DNA from: Lysobacter_I brunescens
Lineage (GTDB): Bacteria; Pseudomonadota; Gammaproteobacteria; Xanthomonadales; Xanthomonadaceae
Direction: 5' to 3'
Length of the DNA stretch: 64,000 nt
Assembly (NCBI RefSeq): GCF_042677005.1
Contig: NZ_JBHTIF010000003.1
Coordinates: 186,001 to 250,000 of the forward strand
The notes under the pieces are model-generated. The model did not search any database and had not been told where the DNA came from. It was given only the letters and a program-made list of their open reading frames with translations. Positions 52,346 to 59,310 of this stretch are shown here, piece after piece; the first letter of the stretch is position 1, and the number at the start of each line of letters is the position of its first letter. Position numbers and translations under genes: made by a program.

Positions 52346-52378
52346 TGCCTTCAATCCATCCAGAAAGGAAAGGTCGAC

Positions 52379-52564
52379 ATGGAAAACAAGCAGAATCTCT
52401 TCGCGTTCAAGCTCGCCGCCAAGGACAACGCCCAGCCGCAGGCCGATGCGCAGTGGAAGGCGAAGGAAGGCGTTGCCGCCGCCGGTTGCACCGACTATCG
52501 CTTCCCGGGCAACGTGCGCTATCCGCACTCCCTCTACGGCGCTGATCGCGGCGTCTACTGCTGA
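52379..52564 (+). CDS. RiPP precursor peptide 2
   Basis: 61 residues; AAAGGAAAGG just before the ATG. Leader MENKQNLFAFKLA, linker, QWKAKEG. Core begins AAAGCTDYRFPGNVRY and ends GADRGVYC. Cys37 and Cys61 are 24 apart. Its core is nearly the same as that of peptide 1 through CTDYRFPGNVR and differs after it, the pattern of a duplicated precursor with a diversified part. Shared with both sisters: Thr/Ser after the first Cys, then Asp/Glu, PGN, Arg, and Asp five residues from the end. Confidence 0.82.
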   Translation: MENKQNLFAFKLAAKDNAQPQADAQWKAKEGVAAAGCTDYRFPGNVRYPHSLYGADRGVYC

Positions 52565-52651
52565 TCGAGCGCGCAGGACGCATCGTGGCGCAGGGACGCG
52601 CCTGATCGGATCACCCAGAACGACCGCATGACAGCCAAGGACACGTACGAC

Positions 52652-52855
52652 ATGGACAACGAGAAGACACTGTTCGCGTTCAAGCTGGCTTCGAGCAAGC
52701 CGGCAGCGAGCGCGGACGCACGGCAGGCCGGCGATGGCAAGTGGAAGGCGCGCGAAGGCGCTGCCGTCGCGGGTGGATGCAGCGAATACCTCTACCCGGG
52801 CAACCTGCGCTACGACAGCTGGTGGTGGGGTCAGGACCAGGGCGACTGGTGCTGA
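52652..52855 (+). CDS. RiPP precursor peptide 3
   Basis: 67 residues from the ATG 52652, with AAGGA 10 bases upstream; an ATG at 52628 is possible. Leader MDNEKTLFAFKLA, a longer Ala-rich linker, KWKAREG. Core begins AVAGGCSEYLYPGNLRY, then a Trp-rich stretch (DSWWWGQDQGDWC). Cys43 and Cys67 are again 24 apart. The core is the most divergent: Ser-Glu in place of Thr-Asp, and four Trp. A strong hairpin follows its stop directly, separating the three peptide genes from the enzyme operon. Confidence 0.82.
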   Translation: MDNEKTLFAFKLASSKPAASADARQAGDGKWKAREGAAVAGGCSEYLYPGNLRYDSWWWGQDQGDWC

Positions 52856-52866
52856 TGCGTTTCAGG

Positions 52867-52893
52867 TGCAGAGGCGCGGATCGCGCCTCTGCA
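52867..52893 (+). promoter_or_regulatory. 12-bp stem hairpin after the precursor genes
   Basis: TGCAGAGGCGCG-GAT-CGCGCCTCTGCA is a perfect 12-bp stem starting 12 bases after the stop of peptide 3 and 60 bases before the ATP-grasp ATG. There is no T-run, so it looks less like a terminator than like an mRNA-stabilising or partial read-through element that lets peptide mRNA outnumber enzyme mRNA. Confidence 0.6.
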
Positions 52894-52952
52894 TCGTCCC
52901 GGCAGCGCCGGGCACGTCTTTCCGCTTCACTTCCAGGCACGACCCGCATCGC

Positions 52953-53981
52953 ATGCAATCACGCATCCTGATCGTCACCCATCGCGGCGACATCCACGCC
53001 GATCTCGTCCAGGAACGGCTTCTCCGCCGCGGCGAGCGGCCTTTCCGGCTCAACCTCGACGAATTCCCGGCGCAGTACAGGGTCGATCTCGCCTTCGACG
53101 GCCTGCGCTGGTGCGGCATGCTCGCGCGCCGCGACGACGGCAGCCGCATCCTTGTCGACGGGATCCACGCGGTATGGACGCGCAAGACCGCCGATTTCGC
53201 CTTCGCGGTCGACCTCGGCGTGCAGGAGCGCGCCTACGCGACCGGCGAGACCTCGCACATCCTTTCCGGTCTGCTGCATGGCCTGGAGGCCTACTGGATG
53301 AGTCATCCGTCGGCTGTACGCGCGGCGCAGTGGAAAGGCGAGCAGCTCGCCCGTGCCGCACGCATGGGCTTCCGCGTGCCCCCCTCCCTGATCAGCGACG
53401 ACAAGTCCGCTGTGCTCGCCTTCCGCGAGGCCATGGGGGGCGACATCGTGTTCAAGACCATGGAATCGCCGTTCCTGGCTGCCGATGAAGTCGAAGACGA
53501 CGAGCGGGTGGCCCACGGGATCGGCACCACGCGCATCGAGGCCGGGCACGAGGGCATGCTCGACGCGGTGAGCGCGCTGCCCTGCTTCTTCCAGCGCCAC
53601 GTGCCCAAACGCCACGAAGTACGCGCGACCGTGATCGGCAATCGCCTGTTCGCTGCGCGCATCCACTCGCAGGACGACGAGCGCACACGGGTCGATTTCC
53701 GCAACTACGATGCGCCGGTCCGCTACGAGGCTGCGCGGTTGCCCGAAGAGGTCGAGCGCCGCTGTCTCGCCTTCGTGCACAGCTACGGCCTGACCTACGG
53801 CGCGATCGACCTGATCGTGGACCATGAGGACGAATACGTGTTCCTGGAAAACAATCCCGGCGGGCAGTTCCTGTTCGTCGAACAGCGCGTGCCCGCACTG
53901 GCCATGCTCGATGCCGTGGCCGATTGCCTGCGCGCCGGCGCCGATGCGCGCACGGATGCGATGGCTGGAGCCTGCGCATGA
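52953..53981 (+). CDS. MvdD-like ATP-grasp peptide ligase
   Basis: 342 residues. ILIVTHRGDIHADLVQERL and RLNLDEFP form the N-terminal domain seen in MvdC/MvdD and related graspetide ligases, followed by AVWTRKTADF, VRAAQWKGEQLARAARMGF, VPPSLISDD, IVFKTMESPF, and the metal-binding AIDLIVDHEDEYVFLENNPGG with Glu and Asn near residues 299-301. Such enzymes use ATP to activate Asp/Glu side chains and join them to Ser/Thr (ester) or Lys (amide) in precursor peptides. It follows three precursor-like genes. Its stop overlaps the next start (ATGA). Confidence 0.88.
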   Translation: MQSRILIVTHRGDIHADLVQERLLRRGERPFRLNLDEFPAQYRVDLAFDGLRWCGMLARRDDGSRILVDGIHAVWTRKTADFAFAVDLGVQERAYATGETSHILSGLLHGLEAYWMSHPSAVRAAQWKGEQLARAARMGFRVPPSLISDDKSAVLAFREAMGGDIVFKTMESPFLAADEVEDDERVAHGIGTTRIEAGHEGMLDAVSALPCFFQRHVPKRHEVRATVIGNRLFAARIHSQDDERTRVDFRNYDAPVRYEAARLPEEVERRCLAFVHSYGLTYGAIDLIVDHEDEYVFLENNPGGQFLFVEQRVPALAMLDAVADCLRAGADARTDAMAGACA

Positions 53982-54853
53982 GCGTGCTTGCGCGCCTGCG
54001 CGAGATCGAGACCGCAGGCGGTGGCCCGATCCTGGTGTTCGCCGCATCGCGGCTGGACATCGACCTGCTGCCGCCGCTCTACGACATCCTGTGCGGGATC
54101 GGTCGCGTGCCGCGACTGCAGGTGGTCGTGCAGTGCCGGGGAGGCGACACCAATGCCGCGCGCAGGATCGCGTTGCTGCTCCACGAATTCGCGGACGAGG
54201 TGGTGTTCGTTGTCCCGCATTTCTGCGAATCCGCAGGAACGGTGATGGCGCTCGCCGCGCATCGCATCGTCGCCGGACCGGTGGCGATCTTCTCGCCGAT
54301 CGATCCGCAGCTCAGTGCTGAGGCCGGCGGGAGCGGCCCCTCGTCGATGTCGGTGCAGGACCTGCGCCAGTTCTGGCGCATGACGCAGGACTGGTTCGGG
54401 CTGGACGAAGCGACGGCGAAGTCGCATGCCTTGCAGGCGCTCGCGCACAGCATCTTTCCGACCACGCTCACCTCGTTCCACCGTTGCGCGCTGGAAGTGC
54501 AGGCGATGGGCGAGGAACTGCTCGCGCGACACATGGCCGACCAGCCCGCCGAAATGCGGACGCGCATCGTCGACACGCTGCTGCACGGTTTCCACTCGCA
54601 CAGCCATGCCCTGACGCGCGACGACCTGCGGCGTATCGGTTTGCCGGTGGTCTCGGATCCGACGCTGGAAGATGCGGCCTGGGCGCTGGTACGCGGCCTG
54701 CGCGGCCATGTGGGCCCGGAGACGCGCGGCGACGAGGAGTCGCCGTGGTTCGATGCGGCGCTGCTCACCGCGACGCAGGCCCTGCGTCGCCAGCGCGACT
54801 TCCGGACGCCGATGCCCCGCTGGTCGACCTTCGATCCCGAGGTCGCATCGTGA
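53978..54853 (+). CDS. SDH-family ClpP-fold serine protease
   Basis: 291 residues, without signal peptide or membrane helix. It matches the serine dehydrogenase proteinase (SDH) branch of the ClpP/crotonase fold: QVVVQCRGGDTNAARRIALLL, then VPHFCESAGTVMALAAHRIV with candidate nucleophile Ser85, and FSPIDPQL with the conserved Asp. It overlaps the ATP-grasp gene and the next gene by 4 bases each, so it belongs to the same unit. The likely task is removing the leader or core release from the modified peptides, which is inference; no other protease is in the cluster. Confidence 0.82.
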   Translation: MSVLARLREIETAGGGPILVFAASRLDIDLLPPLYDILCGIGRVPRLQVVVQCRGGDTNAARRIALLLHEFADEVVFVVPHFCESAGTVMALAAHRIVAGPVAIFSPIDPQLSAEAGGSGPSSMSVQDLRQFWRMTQDWFGLDEATAKSHALQALAHSIFPTTLTSFHRCALEVQAMGEELLARHMADQPAEMRTRIVDTLLHGFHSHSHALTRDDLRRIGLPVVSDPTLEDAAWALVRGLRGHVGPETRGDEESPWFDAALLTATQALRRQRDFRTPMPRWSTFDPEVAS

Positions 54854-55377
54854 CGTGGATGGAAGCCGGTGCCGAACTCGCGCGATGGCTGGTGCTGTCG
54901 GCGCTGCTGTTCGCGGCCATGGCCAAGTCGCTGGGATTCGCCGCATTCCGGCAGAGCATCGCCGATGGCTTTCCCGGATTCTCGGCGCAGGCCGGCGCAT
55001 GGGCCATGCTGATCGTCGTGGTGGAGTGGGGCATCGGTCTTGCGATGCTGCTCGGCGGCGGCGGACTGCGCATGGCTTCGCTCGCTGCGGCCATGCTGTT
55101 CGCGGTGTTCGCCGGCGTGATCGCCGTGGCGCTCGCGCGCGGCGAAGCATTGGCCTGCAGCTGCTTCGGCGCCAGTGGACGCCAGGTCGGCATCGCGGAT
55201 CTGCTGCGTGGCACGCTGTTCGCATCGGCTGCGGCCTGGACCTGGCATGCCGCGCCGGCGACCAGTCCTGCGCTCCCGGAACGCCTGCTGCTGGCCGGAC
55301 TCGGCATCGCCCTGGTGCTGCCGACTGTCTGGATGCGGGAATCGCTGTGGTTGCTGCGCGCGCGGGCGGGAGAATGA
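54850..55377 (+). CDS. MauE/DoxX-like redox-associated membrane protein
   Basis: 175 residues from a GTG overlapping the protease stop. Four to five membrane helices (WLVLSALLFAAMAKSLGFAAF, AWAMLIVVVEWGIGLAMLLGG, ASLAAAMLFAVFAGVIAVALA, LLLAGLGIALVLPTVW). A CSCFG motif (Cys103, Cys105) follows the third helix, exactly as in MauE, which is needed to form the disulfides of methylamine dehydrogenase. It pairs with the following MauD-like gene. No methylamine dehydrogenase genes are present, so the client is most likely the Cys-bearing peptides. Confidence 0.8.
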   Translation: MTWMEAGAELARWLVLSALLFAAMAKSLGFAAFRQSIADGFPGFSAQAGAWAMLIVVVEWGIGLAMLLGGGGLRMASLAAAMLFAVFAGVIAVALARGEALACSCFGASGRQVGIADLLRGTLFASAAAWTWHAAPATSPALPERLLLAGLGIALVLPTVWMRESLWLLRARAGE

Positions 55378-55994
55378 GTCCGATGCTGTCGCCCGCCGTG
55401 CTGTGGGTGGTCCTGGCGGTGCTCGTCGTCCTGGTCGTGCTCAACCTGCTGTTGACGCTGCGTCTGGCGGGCATCGTGCAGCAACGCGAATACGATCGCC
55501 TGCCGCTGGCCTTCCCGATCGGTGCGCCGCTCCCCGAATTCACCGCACGGAGGCAAGGCGACGGCGCCGTCCTGTCCAGCGCGAGCCTGTCCGGGGCCGC
55601 GGCGGTGCTGGTGTTCCTGTCGCCGGCCTGCGGCGACTGCCGGCGCAGGCGCCTGGAATTGATCGAACTGCATCCGGCCATCGCCGCATCCGGCATCGGT
55701 CTGTGGCTGTTCGGTGCCGGTGCGCGACGGCGCGTCCGCGCCTTTTTTGAAGGTACGCCGCTCGCGGACCATGTCATGTCGATCCGCCCCGGCGTGCGGC
55801 GTCGGCTCAATGCGCGCAATGCGGCGCCGTTCTATCTCTTCGTCGACGACACCGGCACCGTGGTGGCGAGCGGCTTCGTCGGCGATGGCGATTGGAGCAG
55901 CTTCGATGCGCAGATGCGCGAAGTGCTCGCGTCAGGACTTCGGGGATCGGCTCCGCCCGATGTCGGCAAGGCGGTCGCTGCCGAAGTCGGTTGA
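55374..55994 (+). CDS. MauD-like thioredoxin-fold protein
   Basis: 206 residues: one N-terminal membrane helix (LWVVLAVLVVLVVLNLLLTL) and a periplasmic thioredoxin-like domain with the active-site motif SPACGDCRRRR (Cys86 and Cys89), then PFYLFVDDTGTVVASGFV. MauD-type proteins work with MauE in disulfide formation or isomerisation. Start ATG overlaps the preceding stop. As last gene of the four-gene unit it would handle the two conserved Cys of the precursor cores after export; export itself is not explained by any gene here. Confidence 0.82.
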   Translation: MSPMLSPAVLWVVLAVLVVLVVLNLLLTLRLAGIVQQREYDRLPLAFPIGAPLPEFTARRQGDGAVLSSASLSGAAAVLVFLSPACGDCRRRRLELIELHPAIAASGIGLWLFGAGARRRVRAFFEGTPLADHVMSIRPGVRRRLNARNAAPFYLFVDDTGTVVASGFVGDGDWSSFDAQMREVLASGLRGSAPPDVGKAVAAEVG

Positions 55995-56383
55995 TCGCGC
56001 ACGACCGATCGCGCACGACTCGACATGGCGGCGTCGAGGCGGGCGGAGAGCGTGGATCGTGGTGCCCGAGCGGGCCGCTCATGACGAATCCACATGAAGG
56101 CACAGCCTCTTCTTCGCTTCGACGCCTTCCGAGGTCGGCCGGTTCGCGGTTCGAACATCAGTCTAAATCATTGATTCGCATCAGGTTGAGTGCTGCATCT
56201 GCCGAAGCCGGGCGGCATGTCCTCCCGATTGGGGGCGCCGGACCCTGAACGCGTGCGTGGTCCGGCCGGTGGCAGGGCCGCAGGGCGCTCGCTATGCTCG
56301 TGCAGCCTTGCGCAGGCAGCGCGGGACTTTCCAGCCGGGACGCTGTTTTCGATTGTGTGCCGACGACGCCGTAGGGGGCTGGA
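55995..56383. other. 389-bp intergenic region
   Basis: Between the MauD-like and GGDEF genes. It contains a near-perfect short direct repeat (GATCGCGCACGAC at 55993-56005 and again at 56008-56020) and AT-richer sequence near 56158-56180 that may hold the promoter of the next gene. No gene, RNA or clear terminator is seen. Confidence 0.4.
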
Positions 56384-57895
56384 ATGCGGGCAACAATGAC
56401 GTCCGGGCGTTCCGGACGTGCGCGACCCGCCGTCTGGTGGGCCTGGCCCTTGGTGGGGCTGTTCGTCGTGGTCTTGTGGCTGGTCGCAAATGCCGCCGCC
56501 ACGATGCTGGAATATCGTCCGCTGGCCAGCCTCTGGTTTCCGCCGACCGCGATCAGCTTCGCGGCCTTCGCCGTGTTCCGCCGCGGCGCATGGCCGGGAC
56601 TGCTGGTCGCCAACCTCATCGGTGCATTCTTCACCTTCCTGCGCACCGGCCACGACTTCCCCCCGGATCGCATGCTGCTCTACGGCAGCCTGTTCGCGCT
56701 CGCGCACTGCGTGCCCTTTTGCCTCGTGGCGCACGCCACGCTGCAGTCGATCCCGCGCAATGCCGCGCCCTCGCTGGCGCGCACCGTCGGCGTGTTCCTG
56801 CTTGGCGGCGTGGTCGCGGCGCTGATCGCTGCGGTCGCCGGCGTCTGGGTGTCCACCCTGGCAGGCATGGCCGATCGCGCGGACACCTGGTCGATGATCC
56901 TGCCCTGGCTGATCGGCGATGTCGCCGGCCTGCTGGCGTTCGGCCCGCTGGCCCTGCTCGGTTTCCGTGCGCTGGCCACGCGCCTGCGCATCCCGGTGCC
57001 GCACCGCCTGCATGCCTTCGACGACCTGCCGCGTCCGCCGCGTGCGCCTGCGGCCTATGCGCTGAAGCTCGCGGCGACGCTGGGCACTGCCTGCCTGGCC
57101 CTGTACGCGATCTCCCGCGCGCCGCACAACGAGCCGCTCCTGTTCATCGTCTTCATCGCGATCGTGTTGCAGCTGTGGATCGTGCACACCCAGGGGACGC
57201 TGGAATCGCTGGTGTCGATCGGTGTGTTCAACCTCTGCATCGTCGGCCAGGTCTACGTGCTCGGGCTCGGCGAACACGCACTGACCCTGCAGTTCGCCAT
57301 GATCACGCTGGCCTCGGCCAGCTACTACGGCCTGGCCGTGCCGCTGCTGTATGCAGACAACGTGCAGTTGCGTCGATTGCTGATCCACGACGCGCTGACC
57401 GGCGCCTACAACCGGCATTTCTTCGTCGAACTGTCGCAACAGGCGATCCGACAGTCGCGGATGCGCGAGCAGCCTGCCTCGATGCTGATGCTCGACCTCG
57501 ACAACCTCAAGCAGATCAACGACCACCACGGCCACGCGGCGGGCGACCAGGCCCTGGCTCAGGTCGCGGAAGCCTGCCGGAGCGCACTCAGCGCCAACGA
57601 TCTGCTCGGCAGGCTGGGCGGCGACGAGTTCTGCGTACTGCTGCCGGGCGTGGATCATGCCGGCGCGGCGATCATCGCGCAGCGCCTGCTCTCGGCGGTG
57701 CGCGCCTCCGTCTACCCGTTCTCGACCGAGATCCGTCCGAGCATGAGCATCGGCATCTCGACCACGGTCGACGACGAGGACGACTACGACAGCCTCTGGA
57801 TGCGTGCGGACTCGGCGCTGTACGTCGCCAAGCGCGGCGGTCGCGACCGGCTCGCGCAGGAAGAAGCCACGCCGCGCGAGACGGAGCCGGCGTGA
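56384..57895 (+). CDS. MASE1-type diguanylate cyclase (GGDEF)
   Basis: 503 residues. About eight membrane helices form a MASE1-like sensor (WPLVGLFVVVLWLVANAAATMLEYRP, LWFPPTAISFAAFAVF, VGVFLLGGVVAALIAAVAGVW and others). The C-terminal GGDEF domain starts at LLIHDALTGAYNRHFF; GGDEF is intact at residues 412-416, so the protein should make c-di-GMP. The RxxD product-inhibition site five residues before is not conserved (SAND), so feedback control is probably absent. GGGGG precedes the ATG. It converges with fadA. Confidence 0.9.
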   Translation: MRATMTSGRSGRARPAVWWAWPLVGLFVVVLWLVANAAATMLEYRPLASLWFPPTAISFAAFAVFRRGAWPGLLVANLIGAFFTFLRTGHDFPPDRMLLYGSLFALAHCVPFCLVAHATLQSIPRNAAPSLARTVGVFLLGGVVAALIAAVAGVWVSTLAGMADRADTWSMILPWLIGDVAGLLAFGPLALLGFRALATRLRIPVPHRLHAFDDLPRPPRAPAAYALKLAATLGTACLALYAISRAPHNEPLLFIVFIAIVLQLWIVHTQGTLESLVSIGVFNLCIVGQVYVLGLGEHALTLQFAMITLASASYYGLAVPLLYADNVQLRRLLIHDALTGAYNRHFFVELSQQAIRQSRMREQPASMLMLDLDNLKQINDHHGHAAGDQALAQVAEACRSALSANDLLGRLGGDEFCVLLPGVDHAGAAIIAQRLLSAVRASVYPFSTEIRPSMSIGISTTVDDEDDYDSLWMRADSALYVAKRGGRDRLAQEEATPRETEPA

Positions 57896-57925
57896 TCATG
57901 GCCGGCTGAATGTCCTGGATGGACG

Positions 57926-57953
57926 CGGGCCGCAGGACGATGCCTGCGGCCCG
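57926..57953. terminator. Bidirectional terminator between GGDEF and fadA genes
   Basis: CGGGCCGCAGG / CCTGCGGCCCG, an 11-bp perfect stem with a six-base loop, followed by ATGTCGTTTCG. It sits between two convergent genes. Confidence 0.6.
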
Positions 57954-58025
57954 ATGTCGTTTCGCTTGCGTTTTTCGATTGGATTGCCGGCTTGAAATGC
58001 GATGCCGGCCGAACGCTCGTCCTGG

Positions 58026-59234
58026 TTACAGCGCTTCGAAGATGCCCGCAGCGCCCATGCCGGTGCCGATGCACATCGTCACCATGCCGTACTTCTGCTG
58101 GCGGCGGCGCAGGCCGTGGACCAGGGTCGCGGTGCGGATCGCACCGGTCGCACCGAGCGGATGGCCCAGCGCGATCGCGCCGCCCAGCGGGTTCACCTTC
58201 GACGGGTCGAGGCCCAGGTCGCGGATCACCGCCAGCGCCTGCGCGGCGAAGGCTTCGTTGAGTTCGATCCAGTCGAGCTGGTCCTGGGTCAGGCCGGCCT
58301 GCTTGAGCGCCTTCGGGATCGCGGCGATCGGGCCGATGCCCATCACTTCCGGGCGCACGCCGGCGACCGAGAAGCTGACGAAGCGGGCGAGGGGCGTCAG
58401 GCCGTAGTCCTTGATCGCCTGTTCCGACGCCAGCAGCACCGCACCGGCGCCATCGCTCATCTGCGACGCGTTGCCGGCGGTGACGGTGCCGCCGAACATG
58501 CCGTTGCGGAAGACCGGCTTGAGCTTGGCGAGACCTTCGATCGAGGAATCCGCACGCGGACCTTCGTCGATTTCGATCAGGCTCTTCTTCACCTTGATGG
58601 CGTTGCCGGCGAGGTCCGGAATGCGCGCGATCACTTCGTAGGGCGAGATCTCGGCCTTGAATTCGCCGGCCTGGATCGCGGCCATCGCCTTCTGGTGCGA
58701 GGCGAGCGCGAAGGCGTCCTGGTCCTCGCGCGAGATCTTCCACTCCTCGGCGACCTTCTCGGCGGTGATGCCCATGCCGTAGGCGATGGCGACGTTCTCG
58801 TCCTTCGCGAAGACCTCGGGGCTCAGCGCGACCTTGTTGCCCATCATCGGCACCATCGACATCGATTCGGTGCCGCCGGCGAGCATGAGGTCGGCGTTGC
58901 CGAGACGGATCTGGTCGGCGGCCAGCGCCACGGCCTGCAGGCCGGACGAGCAGAAGCGGTTGATGGTCTGCGCAGCGACGGTGTTCGGCAGTCCGGCGAG
59001 CAGGGCGCCGATGCGGGCGACGTTCATGCCCTGTTCGCCCTCCGGCATCGCGCAGCCGATGATGGCGTCGTCGATGCGCGAGGTGTCGATGCCCGGCGCC
59101 TGCGCGACCACGTTGCGCAGCGCGTGCGCCAGCAGTTCGTCGGGACGGGTGTTGCGGAACGCGCCCTTCGGGGCCTTGCCGACCGGCGTGCGGGTGGCGG
59201 CGACGATGTAGGCGTCTTGAACGATCTTGGTCAT
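58026..59234 (-). CDS. fadA: Acetyl-CoA C-acyltransferase (thiolase)
   Basis: 402 residues. Thiolase landmarks: INRFCSSGLQA with the nucleophile Cys95, WIELNEAFAAQ, GGAIALGHPLGATG with the catalytic His, and MCIGTGMGAAG with the second Cys. It carries out the last step of beta-oxidation, splitting 3-ketoacyl-CoA with CoA. AGGAACAC precedes the ATG. It lies 76 bases after the bifunctional dehydrogenase gene in the same operon. Confidence 0.95.
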   Translation of the reverse strand: MTKIVQDAYIVAATRTPVGKAPKGAFRNTRPDELLAHALRNVVAQAPGIDTSRIDDAIIGCAMPEGEQGMNVARIGALLAGLPNTVAAQTINRFCSSGLQAVALAADQIRLGNADLMLAGGTESMSMVPMMGNKVALSPEVFAKDENVAIAYGMGITAEKVAEEWKISREDQDAFALASHQKAMAAIQAGEFKAEISPYEVIARIPDLAGNAIKVKKSLIEIDEGPRADSSIEGLAKLKPVFRNGMFGGTVTAGNASQMSDGAGAVLLASEQAIKDYGLTPLARFVSFSVAGVRPEVMGIGPIAAIPKALKQAGLTQDQLDWIELNEAFAAQALAVIRDLGLDPSKVNPLGGAIALGHPLGATGAIRTATLVHGLRRRQQKYGMVTMCIGTGMGAAGIFEAL

Positions 59235-59310
59235 GGTGTGTTCCTGGATTCGAGATTCGTGAATGAGGAGAGGGGGCGTGCCGCGCGTACGGCGCGGCCG
59301 CTCACGAACC

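Noticed and set aside
55374..55994. Methylamine dehydrogenase (mau) locus
   Set aside because: Only MauD- and MauE-like proteins are present; no structural or cofactor-forming mau genes are seen.
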